52,417 nt of DNA from contig NZ_JALKBX010000013.1 of assembly GCF_023227745.1 (NCBI RefSeq), positions 1 to 52,417 of the forward strand, in the 5' to 3' direction. Shown one piece after another: positions 46,728-52,417 of this stretch. A program made the translations under genes and the position numbers. A model generated the notes under the pieces. The model made no database searches, was not told the DNA's origin, and saw only the letters and a list, made by a program, of their open reading frames with translations. How positions within the stretch are numbered: position 1 is the first letter of the stretch; each line of letters begins with the position of its first letter. Origin of the DNA: Natroniella acetigena (GTDB lineage: Bacteria; Bacillota; Halanaerobiia; Halobacteroidales; Halobacteroidaceae).

Positions 46728-46880
46728 CTACCATTCATCTGCAAAACTATCTGCTCCTAAATCAAAGTAACTATTATTTACTTTATGACGTAAATCTGGA
46801 TTTTCTAAAGCATAGCTTATTATTGCTTCTTCCTCTAAAAGTCTATGAGGACAAGAAGTAGGCAAGGAATAAAACAGCAT
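46728..46880 (-). CDS. 50-residue small protein, unrecognised
   Basis: ATG 46880 to TAG 46728, in the 475-base gap upstream of acoR. The product has normal-looking composition: MLFYSLPTSCPHRLLEEE, then ENPDLRHKVNNSYFDLGADS and ending in FADEW. No strong SD is seen. It may be a genuine small protein or the end of a lost gene. Two small hairpins follow on its upstream side: ATAGTTCC...GGAACTAT (46929-46950) and AACAAGA...TCTTGTT (46978-46995). Confidence 0.4.
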   Translation of the reverse strand: MLFYSLPTSCPHRLLEEEAIISYALENPDLRHKVNNSYFDLGADSFADEW

Positions 46881-47011
46881 TTATTCCAAAAAATATTTTT
46901 AAATATGCTTCATGGACTTAGAAACATTATAGTTCCTCGAATGGAACTATGATTATTACAATAAAAAATATCCAAAGAACAAGAAATATCTTGTTTAGTT
47001 CTAAAATTCAA

Positions 47012-47055
47012 TGATCCTTGCGATCATATGGGATCAAATCCCACCTTCGGCACCA
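47012..47055 (+). pseudogene. 3' fragment of a tRNA-Leu gene (att-like)
   Basis: The sequence holds the long variable arm of a class II tRNA (TGATC-CTTGC-GATCA), the T arm (GGG-ATCAAAT-CCC) and the acceptor strand CTTCGGC followed by discriminator A and CCA. The acceptor strand pairs with GCCGAAG, the usual 5' end of tRNA-Leu. No 5' half, D arm or intact anticodon loop lies upstream, so it is not a working tRNA. Integrating elements commonly duplicate such 3' ends as attachment sites. A second copy begins at 48916. Confidence 0.8.
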
Positions 47056-47078
47056 TTTAATTAAATAACGAACATAAC

Positions 47079-47119
47079 AACCCCTAAGATCTCTTGTTAC
47101 TACTGAGGTCTTAGGGGTT
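47079..47119. terminator. Terminator hairpin downstream of the tRNA-Leu fragment
   Basis: Arms AACCCCTAAGA and TCTTAGGGGTT form an 11-bp stem. The same arrangement, with base changes, follows the second tRNA-Leu fragment, so it is the original terminator of the tRNA gene carried along with the duplicated end. Confidence 0.85.
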
Positions 47120-47366
47120 TTCTGATTTCTGATATTTTCTTCAAGTTTCCTTCTCGCCGACATTTCGTCAACGAAATAGTCAGCACTATCTAATCTTCCT
47201 TCCCTTTTTAATCTAACAAATATCAAATAACCTCTAAACTTTTAATTTGCTTATTTATTACTAATTACTACTTTATTATACCTTATTTTAGTTAGAGTTG
47301 AAAAATTATTCAAGCAATTGATATCGTCATGTTTTTGTAAGTTAATATTTAAAAACCTAACTTATA

Positions 47367-48809
47367 TTAACGAACTATTTCTAGTTCTCCTGTATGACCT
47401 AAGTAGTCTATCTTAATAACATAGCCATCACTCTTATCAATATTTTCATCACTTAAGATATTTCCCATTGAATAAGAAAAACCAGCTATAACATATCCAT
47501 AGTCTGAAGAAGGTTTTAGATCATAAAACAAATCAAGATTTCTGTCACCATAAGTATTAGACCACATTTCGTTACCCATTAAATCTGTACGTACGACATA
47601 TCCATTTCCACTCATATTACCAACAAGTATAAAACCCTCTTTAAAGCCATCATCTATTTTTTCTACTGCTTTAAATGAACTGAAATCGCCAGTATCATAA
47701 TGTTTAGACCAGTTTATATTGCCCTCTAAATCCACGCTTAGTAAATAAGCAAGATCACTATAACCATAATCCTCACGGTCATATCCCGCTAAAATATAAC
47801 TATCATCTACTCTTTTTATATCATAAATATTAGCATACTCATTTCCAAAAGTCTTAGACCACACCTCATTGCCATCTAAGTCTGTTTTAAGTAGGTATGC
47901 TCCATCTCTTCTTCCTGTTCCAGCTAAGACAAAACCTTCATCGGGTACTTCTTTTACGGTATTAAAAAGACTTTTTTCAATATTATTATAAATTTCTTCC
48001 CAAATTTTATTTCCATCCGCATCCATTTTTAACATATAGCCTTTAGCATCCATTTCACCTGCTAATATAAAGTTTCCATCAGATGTGCTTTTTATTGAAT
48101 AAAAGCAATTATTAACAGAAGAAGGGCCAACAGACTTCTTCCATTCTTTATCTCCTGAAGAATTTATCTTAACAACATAACCGTTCTTCTTCCTATCTTC
48201 TTTACTAAGATATCCACTTGGTCTATCCTCACCATAACTTTCAGTATATCCAACTACAATATAGCCGCCATCATTAGTTCTTTCTACTGCTTTAAAGCCT
48301 TCATAATGATCAGCACCATATTTTCTACTCCACTCTTTATTTCCTTGGGCATCTATCTTAATGATATAACCATCTGAAACAACATTAGAAGCATAAAAAA
48401 GACCATCACTTCTGAAAAATGAATCTGGTCCACCAACTAACAAATAACCGTCATCAGAAGTTTTTTCAATCGCCTGAAATGAAAGATCTTTTTCGGAAAC
48501 TCCAAAAGCCCTCTCCCAAATATTAAGTCGTTCAAATTTAGCTTTAAAAACCATATCATCTTTAACTTCAACTTGCTGTTCTATCTCTGTTCCCGATAAG
48601 TCTCCTGACCACTCTACTAATTTATGGCTATCAGGAATTTCAGCAAAAACTCTTATCTCATCTCCTTGTTCATAAGTATCTTGCTCAGGAGAAATAATTA
48701 TATCTCCTTCTCCCTTAACTACCGTTTCAATCTCATATCTTTCAACACAAGCAACCAATCCTAACAATAATAAAACTACTCCAATAATTATTATTCTTTT
48801 AAAAAACAT
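47367..48809 (-). CDS. Secreted lipoprotein with InlB-type repeat and beta-propeller-like repeats
   Basis: 480 residues. The signal peptide ends in lipobox LVAC (Cys21). Residues 25-95 form one divergent InlB B-repeat (KGEGDIIISPEQDTYEQGDEI, ending VFKAKFE). Residues 95-475 consist of about seven repeats of roughly 50 residues with a W...YG, then ...DGGYIVVGYTES..., then DGYVVKIDSxGNKEW pattern, as in beta-propeller surface lipoproteins. Located at a cell surface or the periplasm; binding partner unknown. Good AAGGAGG before the ATG. It lies between the two tRNA-Leu end copies, so it is probably cargo of the integrated element. Confidence 0.85.
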   Translation of the reverse strand: MFFKRIIIIGVVLLLLGLVACVERYEIETVVKGEGDIIISPEQDTYEQGDEIRVFAEIPDSHKLVEWSGDLSGTEIEQQVEVKDDMVFKAKFERLNIWERAFGVSEKDLSFQAIEKTSDDGYLLVGGPDSFFRSDGLFYASNVVSDGYIIKIDAQGNKEWSRKYGADHYEGFKAVERTNDGGYIVVGYTESYGEDRPSGYLSKEDRKKNGYVVKINSSGDKEWKKSVGPSSVNNCFYSIKSTSDGNFILAGEMDAKGYMLKMDADGNKIWEEIYNNIEKSLFNTVKEVPDEGFVLAGTGRRDGAYLLKTDLDGNEVWSKTFGNEYANIYDIKRVDDSYILAGYDREDYGYSDLAYLLSVDLEGNINWSKHYDTGDFSSFKAVEKIDDGFKEGFILVGNMSGNGYVVRTDLMGNEMWSNTYGDRNLDLFYDLKPSSDYGYVIAGFSYSMGNILSDENIDKSDGYVIKIDYLGHTGELEIVR

Positions 48810-48915
48810 TTTACTACCTCCTTATGTAATATAAAAATTCTTAACCTTATGAAATAAAAAATTATAATACATTTCAACACTATTTAATATTATATCAAAA
48901 ATCTAGTCAATGACT

Positions 48916-48996
48916 CCACCTTCGGCACCATTAAAATTAATCACTAACATAACAACCCCTAAGAACCATTATTACCACTGAGGTTTTAGGGATTTT
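48916..48996 (+). repeat. Second copy of tRNA-Leu 3' end plus terminator
   Basis: The shared 17-base core CCACCTTCGGCACCATT is in the same orientation as at 47041-47057, 1.9 kb away, and is again followed by a CCCCTAAGA...TTTTAGGG hairpin and CTCGCCGAC further on. The match is partial, the variable arm being lost. This is the pattern left by att sites of an element integrated in tRNA-Leu. Confidence 0.75.
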
Positions 48997-49109
48997 TTAA
49001 TTTATTATATTTTACTCAGTATTCCTCTCGCCGACACTATTCAACACGGGATAATACAGATCACTTATTATTACGTAATTAATATTTTAAATTCTTAATA
49101 TACTTAAAA

Positions 49110-49138
49110 GAAAAACTAACAACCATTACGATTGTTAG
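49110..49138 (-). terminator. Terminator of the small-peptide pair
   Basis: On the minus strand CTAACAA and TTGTTAG pair around a nine-base loop and are followed by a T-run, directly after the stop of the gene ending at 49142. Confidence 0.8.
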
Positions 49139-49141
49139 CTT

Positions 49142-49318
49142 CTAAAATAAAGAATCAACTATCTTATCAATTCCTTTACATATTTTTTTACCAACAGATT
49201 TACCTGCTTTATCAAATGGAGTATTAGGAAGGTTTTTCTCTATACCATCAAAAAGATCTGATCCTTTTTTAGCAACTTCCTTCACACCATCTTTCATTAA
49301 ATCATTTTTATCAGACAT
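49142..49318 (-). CDS. Small cationic peptide, second of a pair
   Basis: 58 residues from ATG 49318 (GGGGG about 9 bases upstream). The sequence is Lys/Asp/Gly-rich and amphipathic: GVKEVAKKGSDLFDGIEKN, then GKSVGKKICKGIDKIVDSLF, with one cysteine. No signal peptide. It follows another small gene by 21 bases and shares its terminator. It could be a bacteriocin-like or membrane-acting peptide, but no family is recognised. Confidence 0.6.
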   Translation of the reverse strand: MSDKNDLMKDGVKEVAKKGSDLFDGIEKNLPNTPFDKAGKSVGKKICKGIDKIVDSLF

Positions 49319-49339
49319 AAATTTCATCCCCCATTTCTC

Positions 49340-49477
49340 TTATTTTTTACCATTTACATATTTATCAAAGTTCTTCTTAGCACCCTTACCAGTAACTACA
49401 GCTACTCCTGCTGCAAAAAGACCTACTGCTACCTTACCAGCACCTTTTAAAAACTCTTTTGTACTCTCATCAGCCAT
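49340..49477 (-). CDS. Small membrane peptide, first of a pair
   Basis: 45 residues from ATG 49477, or 47 from the ATG at 49483; AGGAGG lies in front of both. After a charged start (MADESTKEFLKG) there is one Gly/Ala/Val-rich hydrophobic segment (VAVGLFAAGVAVVTG) and a basic end (KGAKKNFDKYVNGKK). That suits a single-pass membrane or pore-type peptide. With the next gene it makes a two-gene unit having its own terminator. Unrecognised family. Confidence 0.6.
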   Translation of the reverse strand: MADESTKEFLKGAGKVAVGLFAAGVAVVTGKGAKKNFDKYVNGKK

Positions 49478-49574
49478 AACCATTTTCCTCCTTTCCTGGT
49501 AATTAGATCTGTTTCTTATATTATTCTATACAATAACAACCATCTCCTGCTATTTTTTTAATTAATTCAAAACG

Positions 49575-49598
49575 CCTCTGAGCCAAAATACCCAGAGG
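49575..49598 (-). terminator. Terminator behind the integrase remnant
   Basis: CCTCTG and CAGAGG pair around a twelve-base loop immediately after the recombinase stop; a short T-run follows on the minus strand. Confidence 0.6.
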
Positions 49599-49605
49599 TC
49601 TTATA

Positions 49606-49937
49606 TTAACCACCATTAATCAAACTAGACAACTCCTCAGCAGCTTCCTGCTGTAAATCAAAGCTTAAATGACTATACCTATCCATTGTCTGCTTAATCG
49701 ACTTATGACCTAATCTCTCCTGTACTATCTTAGGATTAGCACCTGCCTTCAACATCAAGCTAACCATTTATGCCTTAAATCATGCAACTTAACATCATCT
49801 AAGCCAATACTCTTAGCCACCCTCTTAAATCTCCTTGTAACTGTGTTAGGATTGCAATATCGACCATTATCCTCACAAAACACAAGATTAAATCTAGTAT
49901 TATAATCACTACCTAAACCTAACTTCCTTAGAGTCTA
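49606..49937 (-). pseudogene. C-terminal remnant of a tyrosine recombinase (phage-type integrase)
   Basis: One frame reads DYNTRFNLVFCEDNGRYCNP, then TVTRRFKRVAKSIGLDDVKL and HDLRH (the HxxR box); a frameshift follows, and the second frame continues AGANPKIVQERLGHKSIKQT and MDRYSHLS with the catalytic His and Tyr, ending in a stop at 49606. The N-terminal two thirds are absent and a few codons are lost at the frameshift. It cannot be active. It probably belonged to the element that integrated at the tRNA-Leu end nearby. Confidence 0.9.
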
Positions 49938-50035
49938 ATCTTCTTAAATTAATACATATATCTACATTGATTTACTTACTGTAATCAATTATAATTTAAT
50001 ATAACATAAGTTATTTAGAAAAAGGAGGATAATTA

Positions 50036-50545
50036 ATGGAAAAACAAGAATCTAATTCAGCAAAATCATTAAATGGTAGTGAATTAAACAGAGAGATAAA
50101 ACAAATATGTCAAAACCTCAAAGATAAAGGATTTATAAATTCTTTTGAAGAGGAACCAAGATATAATTATCCTGGTTATAATTATAGCTCATACCATGGA
50201 AAAAGTGGTCAGTTTAGTCCCGACTTTGAAATAGAATTAAATAATGGAGATATTATTGTTATTGACAATACTACTACAATAAGGCATGACAGATTAAAAC
50301 AAAAATTATGGGATGCTTATGGAGTAAAGGAATATTATAGAAATAAGGGGAAAGAAATAAAATATTATGTAGTAGCTCCTAATGATAATCAACTTGGAAG
50401 TAGCCCAAGTAAAACTAAAAAAGAAAAAAGAAATTTAGAAAATAATCGTGAAAAAGTCAGAAGCGATAATGATAGAGAATACTTTTCTACAATAGATGAT
50501 ATTTTACAAATTGAAGACTTAGTTACTTTGATAACAAAGATATAA
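50036..50545 (+). CDS. Small PD-(D/E)xK-like protein, probable restriction endonuclease
   Basis: 169 residues with AAAAAGGAGG before the ATG. SPDFEIELNNGDIIVIDNTT, then IRHDRLKQKLWDAYGVKEYY resemble the core of some restriction endonucleases, where a PD is followed by a hydrophobic strand with (D/E)xK and a helix with DRxKQKxWDAYGxK. Here the position of the usual Lys appears to be Thr (IDNTT), so activity is uncertain. It is convergent with a cytosine methyltransferase and shares its terminator, the typical layout of a type II pair. Short for such an enzyme; no homologue is named. Confidence 0.6.
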   Translation: MEKQESNSAKSLNGSELNREIKQICQNLKDKGFINSFEEEPRYNYPGYNYSSYHGKSGQFSPDFEIELNNGDIIVIDNTTTIRHDRLKQKLWDAYGVKEYYRNKGKEIKYYVVAPNDNQLGSSPSKTKKEKRNLENNREKVRSDNDREYFSTIDDILQIEDLVTLITKI

Positions 50546-50576
50546 AAAAAGAGGATGTACGTCCTCTTTTTTTATA
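50541..50576. terminator. Shared bidirectional terminator
   Basis: AAAAAAAGAGGA and TCCTCTTTTTTT pair around a six-base loop. The hairpin overlaps the stop codons of both convergent genes and serves both directions. Confidence 0.93.
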
Positions 50577-51990
50577 TCACAATTTCTTTTTTAGTTGTTT
50601 TTCCTAATTTTTCTAAAGCTTGATATAAATCTCCCGCTAAAGCTTTTACAAGTAATACAGGAATAGCATCACCTATTTGTTCATACTTATCTTGTGCATC
50701 ATTACCATGAAATTCTACATAACTCCCTTTAAAAATATACCAGTCAGGAAAAGTTTGTAGTCTAGCAGCCTCTCTTGGAGTTATTTGCCTATGGAAAGTA
50801 GGATGAACCATCTCATCTAAGCAATGTGAGGTTACTGTAAATGATGGCTCGTTAGATTTCAATCTTCTATTCCTAGCATTATATAATTTTTTTGGGAACC
50901 ATTTATTTCTTATCATTTCACGCCCTTCAGAAATTAATCTTTCTCCAGCATTTTTTAATCCTTCTCCTTGTTTTATAAAACTAAATCTAGCTTGAATCCT
51001 CTTTCTATGATTCACTGCTTTATGAAAGGTTATTTTTTCTTTATTATAATCAATATGTTCAGGTATATATCCTTCATCTCCACGAATAAATTTCAAGTAT
51101 TCATAATGTGATTTACTAATTTGCCCTTCCTCAAACATTTTCCTGTAATCAATTTTCTTATAATCTATTTGATCATCACCTTCACCACTAAATATAGGGG
51201 GTAAATCATAAAATGCTTCTTCAACAGTTACATATTCTAATCTTTCTTTAGAGTCATTCTTCTGCTCATAATCAAAAAGAGATTTAATATTTTCATCTAT
51301 GTCATGAGTTTTTTTAGGATAATTAAAAGGATTATCTCCATATTTACTATTACACCCTACTAAAAATATTCTCTCTCGCTTTTGTGGAACTCCATAATCA
51401 GCTGCTAATAATTTAACTTTTTGTGGATCTTTACTTGCTAATATATATCTATTTCCTGTTTTCTCATGTTCTTCTTCAAATTTTTTGATTATATATTCAA
51501 ATTGACCACCTTTTTTCCCATTCCTTTTTTTACTTAAAAGCCCAATCACATTCTCAAAGAACAAAAATTTACTTTCAACACAATGAGCTATTCTCAACAT
51601 ATTAGAAAATAAATCATTTCTTTCATCATCTTCTTTTCTATCGCCAGCTAAAGAAAAGCTCTCACACGGCGGGCCACCTGCTACTACGTCAACTTTATTA
51701 GTATTGAACTTTTTCAATAGAATTTCTAAAATAATCTCATTAGTAACCTGTCTAATATCTCCATGAATTAAGCATGTCCTATCATCATCAGCTAAAACCT
51801 TCTCTAACTTTCCTTTATTTTCTAATAATTCTTCAATTTTCAAAATTTCAGCATTATGATTTGCTGCATAAGTTTCAACTGTATTATCCTCAAATTCTAC
51901 TGCTATCAACGGTTTGAAATTAGCATTTTTAAATCCTGTACATAATCCACCTGGTCCAGAAAACAAATCTAAATAAGTGTAGGTTTTCAT
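50572..51990 (-). CDS. DNA (cytosine-5) methyltransferase, second restriction-modification pair
   Basis: 472 residues, at the long end for this family because of a large central region (about 215-345) around the target-recognition domain. Motifs: I DLFSGPGGLCTGF, IV GGPPCESFSLAG with the catalytic Cys, VI ENVIGL, VIII VPQKRERIFLVG, IX TPREAARLQTFPDW and X IGDAIPVLLVKAL. It belongs to a different subgroup from the 36084-37112 enzyme. A readable promoter lies upstream and SD AGGAGGG precedes ATG 51990. Specificity cannot be read from sequence. Confidence 0.92.
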   Translation of the reverse strand: MKTYTYLDLFSGPGGLCTGFKNANFKPLIAVEFEDNTVETYAANHNAEILKIEELLENKGKLEKVLADDDRTCLIHGDIRQVTNEIILEILLKKFNTNKVDVVAGGPPCESFSLAGDRKEDDERNDLFSNMLRIAHCVESKFLFFENVIGLLSKKRNGKKGGQFEYIIKKFEEEHEKTGNRYILASKDPQKVKLLAADYGVPQKRERIFLVGCNSKYGDNPFNYPKKTHDIDENIKSLFDYEQKNDSKERLEYVTVEEAFYDLPPIFSGEGDDQIDYKKIDYRKMFEEGQISKSHYEYLKFIRGDEGYIPEHIDYNKEKITFHKAVNHRKRIQARFSFIKQGEGLKNAGERLISEGREMIRNKWFPKKLYNARNRRLKSNEPSFTVTSHCLDEMVHPTFHRQITPREAARLQTFPDWYIFKGSYVEFHGNDAQDKYEQIGDAIPVLLVKALAGDLYQALEKLGKTTKKEIVI

Positions 51991-52107
51991 CCAAACCCTC
52001 CTAATTTTTTAATCAAATAATTATTTTCTTCTAAAGTATCATATACCCCAGATTAACCTCTTTAAAATCAATTTCTGTTTTTTACCTGCTTCTTATTTCT
52101 AACTAAA

Positions 52108-52136
52108 CTTATAATAACCATAATCAATTATATCAA
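52108..52136 (-). promoter_or_regulatory. Promoter of the second methyltransferase
   Basis: On the minus strand TTGATA (52136-52131), a 17-base spacer and TATAAG (52113-52108), about 120 bases upstream of the start. Confidence 0.6.
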
Positions 52137-52417
52137 TAACAAATCAAACTTACAAATCTGAAAAATTATTTACTAGAAAAATAATCATTTTTAGTTTAGC
52201 TTTAAAATCAGTCAAAAACTGTTAACAATTTTCGCCGCCCACTTGCCGCCAAAAAATCTAGAACTGATAAATATAATTCAATATAGACGTCCTATGTCAA
52301 GTAAAAATTTGGAACTTAATTTTAGGGTATAGTTTCCCCAAGGTCAATTTTTGAAATTTGAAAACAAATACAAATAAAACTTAAAATTAGTAAAGGTTTT
52401 AGGTTGAATTAGACAGC
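52137..52417. other. Non-coding right end, no gene recognised
   Basis: No supported gene in the last 280 bases. A G+C-rich patch (CGCCGCCCACTTGCCGCC at 52233-52250) is unlike its surroundings, and 52287-52320 looks like the outer end of an insertion sequence continuing off the edge, but nothing is firm. Confidence 0.3.

Noticed and set aside
46960..47055. Intact tRNA-Leu gene
   Set aside because: Only the variable arm, T arm and 3' acceptor are present; no GCCGAAG 5' strand or D arm lies upstream.
47008..47226. 72-codon frame on the minus strand
   Set aside because: It runs across the tRNA-Leu fragment and the terminator hairpin, and the second copy of that sequence does not keep the frame.

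Overview
The window is AT-rich DNA with strong AGGAGG-type ribosome binding sites and frequent TTG/GTG starts, as in low-GC Firmicutes. It also encodes a complete RND/TolC efflux pump, which needs an outer membrane. Together these suggest a diderm Firmicute; a member of the Halanaerobiales is my best guess (inference, not tested by any search).

Region 1 (1-11535, all minus strand) is a seven-gene operon: PP2C phosphatase with a membrane anchor, zinc-ribbon/FHA protein, HerA/FtsK-like ATPase, two coiled-coil proteins, a von Willebrand A (MIDAS) protein, and a zinc-ribbon Ser/Thr kinase that runs off the left edge. The kinase, phosphatase and vWA genes recall the predicted TerY-P triad; the HerA pump and coiled-coil partners make it a larger and apparently uncharacterised phospho-signalling or defence system.

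Region 2 (about 11.5-21.7 kb) is ordinary: a ferritin-like protein, the TetR-TolC-AcrA-AcrB operon with a readable promoter and operator, a decayed IS1380-type transposase, a SulP anion transporter with base composition unlike its neighbours, and a small DUF1540 protein.

Region 3 (21.8-35.2 kb, all minus strand) is the most striking part. A giant SF1 (UPF1/COG1112-like) helicase is followed by a PLD-type protein, a tail-anchored coiled-coil protein, two dynamin-like GTPases in tandem, a membrane-anchored coiled-coil protein and a multi-pass membrane protein with a GHH/HNH nuclease motif. Most genes overlap or nearly touch. Helicase plus PLD recalls Mokosh; tandem dynamins with a membrane nuclease add a membrane arm. 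I regard it as a candidate undescribed defence system. A decayed second copy of the membrane-nuclease gene lies just upstream (35.4 kb), joined to a truncated NgoPII-type restriction endonuclease gene with its cytosine methyltransferase.

Region 4 (37.5-46.6 kb) is an acetoin dehydrogenase operon: AcoR activator, a frameshifted Lin0512-family gene, acoA, acoB, acoC, lipB, lipA and the E3 gene. A sigma-54 promoter and a probable upstream activator site lie between acoR and the operon, so the logic is AcoR plus sigma-54 switching on the enzyme complex together with its own lipoylation enzymes.

Region 5 (46.7-52.4 kb) is mobile-element debris and defence genes: two copies of a tRNA-Leu 3' end with its terminator (att-like direct repeats), a lipoprotein, two very small peptides, a broken tyrosine recombinase, and a second restriction-modification pair (small PD-(D/E)xK-like protein convergent with a cytosine methyltransferase).
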